Position numbers and translations under genes: made by a program. DNA of 44,691 nt from LZORAL124-50-18 sp051208045 (GTDB taxonomy: Bacteria; Pseudomonadota; Gammaproteobacteria; Pseudomonadales; Oleiphilaceae), in the NCBI GenBank assembly GCA_051208045.1, contig JBPJFY010000022.1:1-44691 (forward strand), in the 5' to 3' direction. This document shows positions 26,078 through 33,826 of this stretch, in pieces. The first letter of the stretch is position 1, and each line of letters opens with the position of its first letter. The notes beneath the pieces are model-generated. The model ran no database searches. It was given only the letters and a program-made list of their open reading frames with translations, and was not told the origin of the DNA.

Positions 26078-27031
26078 ATGCGCATCGGCATAGTGATGGA
26101 TGCCATTGAGCACATCAACATAAAGAAGGACAGTACGTTTGCCATGATGCTGGCCGCCCAACGCCGAGGCTGGTCCCTCTTTTATATACAGATGGCGGAT
26201 CTGTTTCTGGATCAGGGTGTGCCGCATGCTGACATGCAGCCCATACAGGTCATGGATGACGCAGCACGCTGGTTCGAGTGCGGCGAAATTGAAGCAGCCC
26301 CATTGGAAACACTGGACGTGATTCTCATGCGAAAGGACCCCCCCGTGGACAGCGAGTATGTCTTTGCCACGCACTTTTTGGAGGAAGCAGAGAAGCGTGG
26401 CGTGCTGGTGGTCAACAAACCTCAGGCGTTGAGAGACTACAACGAAAAGCTCTTTGCCACACATTTTCCACAGTGCTGCCCGCCCGTATTGGTTACGCGT
26501 AAAACAAGCAAACTGAAATCCTTTTTGGATACCCATGATGACATTATTCTCAAGCCTCTGGACAGCATGGGTGGCACCGGCATTTTCCGGGTAAAAAAGG
26601 GCGACAGTAATTTCGGCGTCATCTGTGAAGTATTGACACGCAATGGGGCCAATCAGATTATGGCCCAAAAATTTATTCCAGAGATCAAAGAAGGCGACAA
26701 ACGTATTCTGCTCGTGGATGGCGAGCCGGTACCCTATGCACTGGCCCGCATTCCCATGGCGGGTGAAAACCGGGGCAATCTGGCGGCCGGCGGTACCGGT
26801 GTCGGCAAACCCTTGACGGATCGAGACCGCTGGATTTGCGATCAGATTGCTCCCACGCTCAAATCCCGCGGACTCCTCTTTGTGGGCATCGACGTGATCG
26901 GCGATTATCTCACCGAAATCAACGTCACCAGCCCGACCTGCATCCGTGAATTGGATAAATCGTTCAATTTGGATATCGCTGGTAGTTTAATGGATGCAAT
27001 CGCTGCTAAACTTACCCAAAAACAGAGCTAA
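26078..27031 (+). CDS. gshB: Glutathione synthetase
   Basis: This 317-residue ATP-grasp ligase joins gamma-glutamylcysteine and glycine with ATP, the second step of glutathione synthesis. Visible motifs are RIGIVMDAIEHINIKKDS at the N-terminus, LMRKDPPVDSEY, the ATP-grasp core LKPLDSMGGTGIFRV and PYALARIPMAGENRGNLAAG, and TEINVTSPTCIRELD at the metal site. AAGGAG precedes the ATG. Its place next to pilG and before tonB3-yqgE-ruvX is the Pseudomonas order. gshA is not here. Confidence 0.95.
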   Translation: MRIGIVMDAIEHINIKKDSTFAMMLAAQRRGWSLFYIQMADLFLDQGVPHADMQPIQVMDDAARWFECGEIEAAPLETLDVILMRKDPPVDSEYVFATHFLEEAEKRGVLVVNKPQALRDYNEKLFATHFPQCCPPVLVTRKTSKLKSFLDTHDDIILKPLDSMGGTGIFRVKKGDSNFGVICEVLTRNGANQIMAQKFIPEIKEGDKRILLVDGEPVPYALARIPMAGENRGNLAAGGTGVGKPLTDRDRWICDQIAPTLKSRGLLFVGIDVIGDYLTEINVTSPTCIRELDKSFNLDIAGSLMDAIAAKLTQKQS

Positions 27032-27121
27032 TCCTGTTAACGACAACCATGCAGCAGCGCCAGATGTCATTCATACTGCATCAGCGCGGCTGCTTTCCAG
27101 GCAGACTTTCCGAGTTACACT

Positions 27122-28000
27122 ATGAATCAAGCCGTAATGGGCGCTGGCGCAGCAGACAGACTCAGCTTTACCCTGTTTCTGGCACTGGCGATTCATGCCA
27201 TGATCGTCTTTGGCATCTCATTTACCCGAGAAGACCCTCTGCCCGCGCCACACACGATGGAGATCACGCTGGCGCAGTTTGATGACAATGAAAAGCCGGA
27301 GCAGGCGGACTTCATGGCGCAGACCAACCAGCAGGGAAGCGGCTCCGAAGACACGCCCACCACGCTGAGCACCCCTTCCCCCGCAGAATTTCAGGACAGT
27401 CAGATTCGGGAAACGGCACAACCCTTGTTCGCCCCACCCACCCAACCGGAACCACGCGTCGTCGAAAAGCAGTTTGTGGTGAGCGCAAGTAAGAGCCTGT
27501 TCAAAACCCCCGTCATAGACACGCAGGAGCAAGAGATAGATCAACCTCAGGATCAACCGCGCCCCTCATTGATGGAACGCAGCCTGGAAATCGCCAGTCT
27601 GGAGGCCGAGCTGGCCCAAAAGCAGCGCGCCTACGCCAAGCGACCCCGGGTCACTCGATTGACCGCGGCTTCCACCATGAAAACCAGCGACGCCTACTAT
27701 ATGAAATCCTGGCTGGAAAAAGTGGAGCGCATTGGCAACCTGAATTACCCCGAGGAAGCGCGCAAAAAAGAGATCTATGGTCGCCTGAGATTGCTGGTTG
27801 CGCTCTACGCCAGTGGCGATGTCAAGGAAATTCGCGTGCTGCATTCTTCGGGACACAAGGTGCTGGATGATGCCGCCATTCGTATTGTTCGTCTCGCCGC
27901 CCCCTTTTCCCCCTTCCCGGAAGATGTCCGGAAAGAGCGTGACATTTTGGAAATTATTCGCACCTGGTCATTCCAGGAAAAAGGGCTGTCGAGCTATTAG
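27122..28000 (+). CDS. tonB3: TonB-type energy transducer (TonB3-like)
   Basis: This 292-residue protein has an N-terminal membrane anchor at residues ~15-34 (LFLALAIHAMIVFGISF, with a His near residue 25 like the functional His of TonB). A periplasmic linker rich in Pro, Gln and Glu follows, then a C-terminal TonB domain from ~215 (NYPEEARKKEIYGRLRLLVA ... LDDAAIRIVRLAAPFSPFP). Such proteins pass proton-motive energy to outer-membrane receptors. The gene is in the P. aeruginosa tonB3 position between gshB and yqgE, and TonB3 there is needed for twitching and pilus assembly. No exbB or exbD is nearby. A ribosome-binding site is not evident. Confidence 0.88.
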   Translation: MNQAVMGAGAADRLSFTLFLALAIHAMIVFGISFTREDPLPAPHTMEITLAQFDDNEKPEQADFMAQTNQQGSGSEDTPTTLSTPSPAEFQDSQIRETAQPLFAPPTQPEPRVVEKQFVVSASKSLFKTPVIDTQEQEIDQPQDQPRPSLMERSLEIASLEAELAQKQRAYAKRPRVTRLTAASTMKTSDAYYMKSWLEKVERIGNLNYPEEARKKEIYGRLRLLVALYASGDVKEIRVLHSSGHKVLDDAAIRIVRLAAPFSPFPEDVRKERDILEIIRTWSFQEKGLSSY

Positions 28001-28048
28001 GGCGAATCTTACTTGCCAAACCCGCTGCCAGGACGGATACTTTCAGTT

Positions 28049-28606
28049 ATGACCGAGATTCTACAATCCTTTAAGCATCAGTTTCTGATTTCCATGCCGC
28101 ACCTGCATGATCCGAATTTTGATGGTGCGCTCACGTATATCTGCGACCATAACGAACATGGCGCACTGGGTGTGATTATCAATAAACCGCTGGGCATTTA
28201 TCTTGGTGAAATACTGGAGCAGCTCGACCTCAGCGGCGCAGATCGTAAAGACATTATTTATGCCGGTGGCCCGGTGCAGGTTGACCGGGGGTTCGTGATT
28301 CACCGACCCCAGGGAGACTGGCAAGCCACCCTGGCCATCAGCGACGGCATCTGCCTGACCACATCCAAAGATATCCTGGTCGCCTGTGCGAGCGATGATG
28401 GCCCTGCCGAGATGCTCGTTGCCCTGGGTTACGCCGGCTGGGGTGCTGGCCAACTGGAAAATGAAATCACCAACAACTACTGGCTTAATTGCCCTGCTGA
28501 CGACGAGATCCTGTTCCGTACCCCAAGCGACAAAAAACTGGAAGCTGCCGTTGCCAAGCTGGGCATCAATCTGTCCCAACTCTCGACACAAGCCGGTCAT
28601 GCCTAA
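28049..28606 (+). CDS. yqgE: YqgE/AlgH family protein
   Basis: This 185-residue protein of the UPF0301 family has the start at ATG 28049, giving MTEILQSFKHQFLISMPHL, the usual family beginning. Other conserved stretches are ALGVIINKPLG, AGGPVQVDRGFVIH, ALGYAGWGAGQLENEI and the final YWLNCPAD. The family was named AlgH for an effect on alginate in Pseudomonas, but its biochemical role is not firmly known. It overlaps ruvX by 8 bp, so the two are translated together. Confidence 0.92.
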   Translation: MTEILQSFKHQFLISMPHLHDPNFDGALTYICDHNEHGALGVIINKPLGIYLGEILEQLDLSGADRKDIIYAGGPVQVDRGFVIHRPQGDWQATLAISDGICLTTSKDILVACASDDGPAEMLVALGYAGWGAGQLENEITNNYWLNCPADDEILFRTPSDKKLEAAVAKLGINLSQLSTQAGHA

Positions 28607-29045
28607 AACCCTCCTGATTTTTGACTTTGGTACCAAGCGAATCGGCGTCGCCTACGGGCAAACCCTGACCGGAACAGCAACGCCACTCTCCCCCTTGAAA
28701 GCACGCGATGGCATTCCTGACTGGGAGATCATAGACGCGCTCCTCAAAGAATGGCAGCCCGACCTGGTCCTGGTGGGTCTGCCTTTGAACATGGATGGCT
28801 CGGAAAGCGAAATGAGTCGACGCGCCCGTAAGTTTGCCAACCGCATCCACGGTCGATTCGGCCTCCCGGTTGAGATGCACGACGAGCGCCTGACCAGCTT
28901 TGAAGCAAAAGGCCAGGTGATGGCGACGGGCGGTTCACGGGATTTTGGCGAACATTCCGTGGACGGTCTGGCAGCATCACTTTTGTTTGAAAGCTGGTAC
29001 AATAGCCAGCCGCAAAATCAGGCAACCCAAGCTCCCACACCCTGA
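28599..29045 (+). CDS. ruvX: RuvX/YqgF Holliday-junction resolvase-like RNase
   Basis: This 148-residue protein starts at ATG 28599, inside the end of yqgE (8-bp overlap, different frame). It has the RNase-H-like fold with the catalytic Asp in LLIFDFGTKRIGVAYG, the second acidic site in VGLPLNMDGSES, and the third region HDERLTSFEAK ending DGLAASLLFESW. The family takes part in pre-16S rRNA 5' maturation and was first predicted to be a Holliday-junction resolvase. It follows yqgE as in most gammaproteobacteria, and pyrR begins 22 bp later. Confidence 0.92.
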   Translation: MPKTLLIFDFGTKRIGVAYGQTLTGTATPLSPLKARDGIPDWEIIDALLKEWQPDLVLVGLPLNMDGSESEMSRRARKFANRIHGRFGLPVEMHDERLTSFEAKGQVMATGGSRDFGEHSVDGLAASLLFESWYNSQPQNQATQAPTP

Positions 29046-29067
29046 CCCCCGGAGGTAGAAACGCAAC

Positions 29068-29571
29068 ATGCACACCGAGGTAGATGTTCCCGCGCTGATG
29101 ACTCAAATTGGCGAATCCTGTCAGCGACTCATCACGGACCGACAACTTGTCAATCCTGCCATTATCGGGATACGCACGGGGGGCGTCTGGCTGGCCAAGG
29201 CACTCCAGGAGCGTCTCAAGCTGGATACACCCGTGGGAGAGCTGGATATCGCCTTTTACCGCGACGACTTTACCCGCATCGGCCTCAATCCCAAAGTCAA
29301 ACCCTCCCACCTGCCCTTCGAAACTGAAGACAAGGATATCCTGCTGGTGGATGACGTCATTATGAGCGGTCGCACGATTCGCGCTGCCATGAACGAATTG
29401 TTTGACTATGGACGTCCTGCCAGCATCACATTGATTACACTGATTGATGTCGGCGGCCGCGAATTACCCATACAGCCAGACATCGTCGGGGAGCGGGTTT
29501 CGCTGGCGCCAGGCGAACAAATAAAACTCAATGGCCCCGAACCGTTGTCCCTGGAAATTCGCAAGAAGTAA
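29068..29571 (+). CDS. pyrR: PyrR-type uracil phosphoribosyltransferase / regulator
   Basis: This 167-residue phosphoribosyltransferase-fold protein has the PRPP-binding loop DILLVDDVIMSGRTIRAAM and the N-terminal GIRTGGVWLA. In Gram-positive bacteria PyrR is an RNA-binding attenuator of pyr genes. In Pseudomonas it is encoded before pyrB and influences pyrimidine gene expression. GGAGG lies about 13 nt before the ATG. It is the first gene of the pyrR-pyrB-pyrC' group. I see no clear attenuator hairpin with a T-run in the 44-bp gap before pyrB. Confidence 0.92.
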   Translation: MHTEVDVPALMTQIGESCQRLITDRQLVNPAIIGIRTGGVWLAKALQERLKLDTPVGELDIAFYRDDFTRIGLNPKVKPSHLPFETEDKDILLVDDVIMSGRTIRAAMNELFDYGRPASITLITLIDVGGRELPIQPDIVGERVSLAPGEQIKLNGPEPLSLEIRKK

Positions 29572-29615
29572 ACAAACCGACGACATCGACAATTTAAGAC
29601 AAGGTAAGCCGCACC

Positions 29616-30587
29616 GTGCAATCGAACCTGCAACTCACGCCCGATGGAAAACTCAAACATTTCCTCACCCTGGAGGGTCTGCCTCGCTCGCTGCTGGAAG
29701 AAATTCTGGATATGGCCGACTCATTTATTGAAGTCGGGGAGCGTTCCATAAAAAAAGTGCCATTGCTGCGCGGTAAAACCGTAGTCAACCTGTTCTTTGA
29801 AGCGAGCACGCGTACACGCACCACCTTTGAGCTGGCAGCCAAGCGCTTGTCCGCAGATGTTCTCAATCTGGATATCAGCACTTCCGCGACATCAAAAGGT
29901 GAATCCCTGTCAGACACCCTGCAAAATCTCCGTGCCATGGCCAGTGATATGTTTGTCATTCGCCATGCGCAGAGCGGGGCACAACATTTTATTGCACAGT
30001 CGGTCACGCCTGATGTCGCCATCATTAATGCGGGCGACGGTCGGCACGCCCACCCCACGCAGGGCATGCTGGACATGCTCACCATTCGGCGGCACAAAGG
30101 GGAAATTGAGGGGCTTCACGTTGCCATCGTCGGTGACATACTGCACTCCCGGGTTGCGCGCTCTCAAATCCAGGCCTTGAAAATTCTCGGCGCAGGCTCT
30201 ATCCGCGTCATCGCCCCCAATACGCTCTTGCCGCCAGAGATGACCAGCATGGGCGTCACCGTATTCAATGACATGAAAACCGGACTCGAAGGCGTGGATG
30301 TCGTGATTATGCTCCGCCTGCAAAAGGAGCGCATGGCCGGCGCTTTACTGCCGAGTCAAGGCGAATATTTCCGGCTCTACGGACTGGATGAAAAGAAGCT
30401 AGCTTACGCCAAACCGGATGCCATCGTGATGCACCCGGGCCCCATCAATCGGGGTGTAGAGATTGCCTCCGAAGTCGCCGACGGCCCTCAATCCGTCATC
30501 CTTAATCAGGTCACGAATGGTATCGCGGTGCGCATGGCTGTCATGGCAATGGCCATGAGCGGGCAAATCGCATCGAGAGAGCAGTAG
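29616..30587 (+). CDS. pyrB: Aspartate carbamoyltransferase catalytic subunit
   Basis: This enzyme catalyses carbamoyl phosphate + L-aspartate to carbamoyl-aspartate, the first committed step of pyrimidine synthesis. It has 323 residues with a GTG start, and AAGG lies ~11 nt upstream. Signature motifs are FFEASTRTRTTFELAAKRL (carbamoyl-phosphate binding), GDGRHAHPTQGMLDMLT, MLRLQKERM and MHPGPINRGVEI. The N-terminal extension before the core fits the Pseudomonas-type enzyme, whose PyrB forms a dodecamer with the PyrC' chains encoded next door and needs them for activity. Only 3 bp separate the stop from the pyrC' ATG. Confidence 0.95.
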   Translation: MQSNLQLTPDGKLKHFLTLEGLPRSLLEEILDMADSFIEVGERSIKKVPLLRGKTVVNLFFEASTRTRTTFELAAKRLSADVLNLDISTSATSKGESLSDTLQNLRAMASDMFVIRHAQSGAQHFIAQSVTPDVAIINAGDGRHAHPTQGMLDMLTIRRHKGEIEGLHVAIVGDILHSRVARSQIQALKILGAGSIRVIAPNTLLPPEMTSMGVTVFNDMKTGLEGVDVVIMLRLQKERMAGALLPSQGEYFRLYGLDEKKLAYAKPDAIVMHPGPINRGVEIASEVADGPQSVILNQVTNGIAVRMAVMAMAMSGQIASREQ

Positions 30588-30590
30588 AAC

Positions 30591-31871
30591 ATGAAGAATC
30601 ATCTTATTTCCCACGGCAATATATACTCTTTCGAGTCGCAACAAACCGAAGCAGCCAGCTTGCTCCTCACAGAAGGTAACGGTGCAGACACACGTATCCT
30701 CCGGGACGCCTCCGCGCCTGACCATGCACAACCGCACGACGCTACCGACTGCCTCGTCATTCCCGGCCTGGTAGACCTGTGTGCGCATCTGCGGGAGCCA
30801 GGCTATAAACAAAAAGGCACCATAGAAAGCGAAACCCATGCGGCACTGAGAGGCGGCATCACCACACTCTGCTGCCACCCGACCACGCGCCCGGTCAATG
30901 ACCAGGAGAGTATCACGCGACTGATTCTGGAACAGGTCGCCTCCACCAGCGCTGTGCGCGTGTTGCCGATTGGCGCACTCACCCAGGGAAATGAAGGTAC
31001 ACAACTGAGCGAGATTGCTTCACTGCAGGCGGCCGGGTGCATTGCGGTACTGCATGCACGAGGTACGCCGATCGACACGCAAACACTCTATCGTTGCTTC
31101 CAATATGCTGCCAGCCACGGGATGACGGTTTTCTTCGAACCCGAGGACAGCAGCTTTTCATCCAGCTGCCTGCATGAAGGCGCACTCAGCTGCCGGCTGG
31201 GTTTGGTGGGTCAACCGGCACTGGCAGAAACCGCCGCCCTGGCGAGGGTACTGCTCATCGCTGAAGAAACCGGTACCACCCTTCACATCAGCCAGATCAG
31301 CAGTGCACGCTCCGTTGAGCTCATTGCCGCTGCCAAGTCGCGAGGCATTCCAGTCACTGCAGACGTTGCCATTCATTCCCTCCTGCTCACAGAAGGCGAT
31401 ATCCTGGATTTCGATACGGCCTACCACACACGGCCACCGTTCCGAACGGAGTCTGACCGCACAGCTTTGATCGACGCCGTTAATAGCGGAATTGTCGATG
31501 CGATCGTTTCGCAGCACCAACCGCATGACAGCACAGCAAAAGCAGCGCCGTTTGCCGAGTCCGAGCCGGGAATCAGCAGCGCGGAAACCCTGCTCTCACT
31601 GGGCCTGCTGCTGGTTAACCGGGGAGAGCTGACGCTATCCGCCTTCGTCAACGCCACCAGCCAGAATCCTGCTCGCATCGCCGGGCTCACGAAACTCCCG
31701 GATTTTGCGCTCTGGTCCGATGTGACCGTGGTAGACACAGCACAGGTCTGGCAGGTCTCAGAAGCGTCGCTTCTTTCAAAAGGCAAAAATACACCCTTCA
31801 TCGGGCAATCACTTCCCGGCGTGGTGCGTCATGTCTTTCGATCCGGCGCCCCCGTATACACGCTGTCATGA
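30591..31871 (+). CDS. pyrC': Dihydroorotase-like non-catalytic subunit of ATCase (PyrC')
   Basis: This 426-residue amidohydrolase-fold protein lacks catalytic residues. The usual metal motif DxHxH is D62-L-C64-A-H66, so the first metal His is Cys. The second HxxH region reads LHISQIS, with Gln235 in place of His. The catalytic Asp before HxPH is Gln308 (SQHQPHD). It therefore cannot be an ordinary zinc dihydroorotase. It matches the known inactive PyrC' of Pseudomonas, which stabilises the PyrB dodecamer. The start follows pyrB by 3 bp, and the stop overlaps the marC start as ATGA. A working pyrC must lie elsewhere in the genome. Confidence 0.92.
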   Translation: MKNHLISHGNIYSFESQQTEAASLLLTEGNGADTRILRDASAPDHAQPHDATDCLVIPGLVDLCAHLREPGYKQKGTIESETHAALRGGITTLCCHPTTRPVNDQESITRLILEQVASTSAVRVLPIGALTQGNEGTQLSEIASLQAAGCIAVLHARGTPIDTQTLYRCFQYAASHGMTVFFEPEDSSFSSSCLHEGALSCRLGLVGQPALAETAALARVLLIAEETGTTLHISQISSARSVELIAAAKSRGIPVTADVAIHSLLLTEGDILDFDTAYHTRPPFRTESDRTALIDAVNSGIVDAIVSQHQPHDSTAKAAPFAESEPGISSAETLLSLGLLLVNRGELTLSAFVNATSQNPARIAGLTKLPDFALWSDVTVVDTAQVWQVSEASLLSKGKNTPFIGQSLPGVVRHVFRSGAPVYTLS

Positions 31872-32557
31872 GTCCGGATTTCGACAACAGCCTCGTTGAG
31901 TATACGTTGCTCTGCTTCACTGCACTCTTTGCCATGATCAATCCGTTTGGCATTGCACCGGTGTTCAAACCACTCACCCACGGGCTCACACATGCGCAAG
32001 CAAAAAGCATCGCTGGCCGGGCAACACTCACCGCCTTTATCATGCTCCTCTTTTTTGCCATCGCAGGTAAAGCACTGTTCGACTTTTTTGGCGTGTCCGT
32101 CAATAGCTTGAAAATTGTTGGCGGCATCATCTTTTTTATGCTGGGGCAGGAACTGCTTCAGGCGAAGCTCTCCAAAATGAAGCACGACAACATCCGACTG
32201 CAGGAAGATACGCAGCAATTGGAAGAGTACAGCAAAGACATCGCCATTACGCCGCTGGCCATGCCAATACTCTGTGGCCCGGGCGCCATTGCCAATGTCA
32301 TTATTTTTATGCATGATGGTCCAACGCTCGGCCACAAACTGGGACTGATACTGGCAATGACCGCCGTGCTGGCCATCAACTACTTTGGTCTGATCGGAGC
32401 GAGTCGCCTGCTCCATTTGCTGGGTGACTCCGGAAATAAAGTCATCATGCGCATCATGGGCCTGATTGTCATGGTCATCGCGGTGGAATTTTTCTTCAGC
32501 GGCATGAAGCCTATGGTCGTGGATATTTTGACCAGTTCCGGTTTACAAAATAGCTAA
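31868..32557 (+). CDS. MarC-family integral membrane protein
   Basis: This 229-residue inner-membrane protein (UPF0056/MarC) has six hydrophobic segments and the family patterns FAMINPFGIAPVFKPLT near the N-terminus, GGIIFFMLGQELLQA, and ITPLAMPILCGPGAIANVII. The function of the family is not established. The early link to multiple antibiotic resistance in E. coli was not upheld. Its ATG overlaps the pyrC' stop (ATGA), so it is translationally coupled to the pyrimidine genes, although a pathway link is unclear. Confidence 0.9.
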   Translation: MSPDFDNSLVEYTLLCFTALFAMINPFGIAPVFKPLTHGLTHAQAKSIAGRATLTAFIMLLFFAIAGKALFDFFGVSVNSLKIVGGIIFFMLGQELLQAKLSKMKHDNIRLQEDTQQLEEYSKDIAITPLAMPILCGPGAIANVIIFMHDGPTLGHKLGLILAMTAVLAINYFGLIGASRLLHLLGDSGNKVIMRIMGLIVMVIAVEFFFSGMKPMVVDILTSSGLQNS

Positions 32558-32599
32558 ATCATCTATTGTAATGAGTAACCGACATATAACAGGAGACAA

Positions 32600-33058
32600 G
32601 TGGAAATGGGATTTTTAGGATTCATCGCGCTCTGTGTGGTCATCTGGCTGCTCTGGAACATCTGCCGAAACACCAATGACGCCCTCGACAAACAAACCGC
32701 GATTCAATATGAAATCGTTTCTCTGGAAAAGCGTCTGGAAGAGTTGCTGGACAAACTGGAAGCCCAGCAAAATGGCTCAAATGGAGGGAAAGGCGGAAAA
32801 AAGCCTGAAGCACCAGTTGAGCTCGCTGCCCCCGCTGCTGAACTGGTGACAGAGTCCACGCCGGACGCCAAGCCTGCCGACACAATGAATGTGAACTCTG
32901 CCAGCATTGAGGAGCTGACTCAGCTACCCAAGATTGGTAAAGCGTTGGCACAGCGCATTATCGACGCGCGCCCCTATAAAAGTACCGATGACCTACTGAA
33001 GGTGAAAGGCGTTTCCCAAGAGATCCTGGACGCTTTCAGCGACCGACTGCACGTTTGA
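32600..33058 (+). CDS. Membrane-anchored helix-hairpin-helix protein (ComEA-like domain)
   Basis: This protein has about 152 residues. An N-terminal membrane helix (residues ~4-22, GFIALCVVIWLLWNI) precedes a coiled coil (ISLEKRLEELLDKLEAQQ-like heptads, ~38-57), a Gly/Lys/Ala/Pro linker, and a C-terminal helix-hairpin-helix pair (~96-150: MNVNSASIEELTQLPKIGKA, ARPYKSTDDLLKVKGVSQ). The HhH pair resembles ComEA and suggests DNA binding on whichever side the domain faces. There is no cleaved signal peptide. The GTG at 32600 has AGGAG 4 nt upstream. An ATG at 32606 has the same site at 10 nt, so either start is possible. Confidence 0.8.
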   Translation: MEMGFLGFIALCVVIWLLWNICRNTNDALDKQTAIQYEIVSLEKRLEELLDKLEAQQNGSNGGKGGKKPEAPVELAAPAAELVTESTPDAKPADTMNVNSASIEELTQLPKIGKALAQRIIDARPYKSTDDLLKVKGVSQEILDAFSDRLHV

Positions 33059-33072
33059 CCTCTCGACGACAG

Positions 33073-33105
33073 ACTGGCGGCCGGTCTACGCGACCGGCGC
33101 CCAGT
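33073..33105. terminator. GC-rich hairpin between convergent genes
   Basis: ACTGGCGGCCGGTC (33073-33086) pairs with GACCGGCGCCCAGT (33092-33105) around TACGC, with only a two-base mismatch inside the stem. It lies between the HhH gene (plus) and HU (minus), 52 bp apart. Only three T follow on the plus strand, so it is a weak terminator by sequence but a strong structure by position. Confidence 0.5.
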
Positions 33106-33109
33106 TTCC

Positions 33110-33385
33110 CTACCCGTTACAGGCTTCTTTCAGCGCTTTACCCGGCTTGAACCCCACGGAATTACTCGCTGCAATGGAAATGGGCTCTCCCGTCTGCGGA
33201 TGCTTGCCCGTTGTGGCCTGTCGGTGCCGCTGACTGAATGTCCCAAAACCAATCAGTGCCACGCTCTCGTTCTCGGCGACTGTGTCAGTGACTGCATCAA
33301 TAAATGCGTTGATCACCTCACCGGCTTTCTCCTTCGACAGACCGGTCTCTTTCGCAATGGCCGAGGCAAGTTCGGGTTTGCGCAT
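33110..33385 (-). CDS. hupB: HU-family nucleoid DNA-binding protein
   Basis: This 91-residue histone-like protein shows the family core: MRKPELASAIAKETGLSKEK, VALIGFGTFSQRHR, and the flexible DNA-binding arm with GKHPQTGEPISI followed by PGKALKEA. It bends and compacts DNA as a dimer. GAGGAG lies just before the ATG. I call it HU rather than IHF because of length and the arm sequence. The alpha or beta label is uncertain. It stands alone, convergent with the HhH gene. Confidence 0.9.
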   Translation of the reverse strand: MRKPELASAIAKETGLSKEKAGEVINAFIDAVTDTVAENESVALIGFGTFSQRHRQATTGKHPQTGEPISIAASNSVGFKPGKALKEACNG

Positions 33386-33826
33386 ATTCTCTCCTCACAA
33401 TTTCTAAAATGAACATCCCGTTGTATCGCAAAATGATCGAGGCTGTTTCGATTTTTCCCAGCGGGCTGACCACATCGCTCAAATCTTCATCACCCCTCAG
33501 CAGAGCACCCGTGATTTTTGTGATTCCTCTCTCATTTCATCGACAAAACATTGAGTAATTGCTCTAATTTATGTCAATTTATGTAAACAATTTTTCGCTT
33601 TGTGTCTCTTTTCTCACAACTGTTTCTGAAAATGTGGATAATCGAACATCGTTAAGGGATTTGGGAAATCTGTACAACTTTTTACGAACACCCTGTATCA
33701 GAAAACGAACCCAAGTGAAACAAATGACACGATAGCAGTCATTGAAAACACACTAAGTATACACCTGAAACCAGAAAAATCGTTCGGCTCACTACAATAA
33801 ATCGCCGAACTTATAAGGAGAACATT
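33386..33826. promoter_or_regulatory. 441-bp divergent intergenic region (HU / TRAP genes) with repeats
   Basis: This stretch separates hupB (minus) from the TRAP lipoprotein gene (plus). I see no coding region. Two elements are visible. One is a direct repeat of AATTTATGT at 33566-33574 and 33576-33584, spaced one helical turn apart. The other is a 7-bp inverted repeat GTTCGGC / GCCGAAC (33782-33788 and 33804-33810) ending 4 bp before the AAGGAG of the next gene. The middle is A+T-rich and likely holds both promoters, but I could not name confident boxes. Confidence 0.4.

Noticed and set aside
25928..26668. 246-codon minus-strand open frame opposite gshB
   Set aside because: It is fully antisense to a well-supported glutathione synthetase gene, with a composition typical of a shadow frame.
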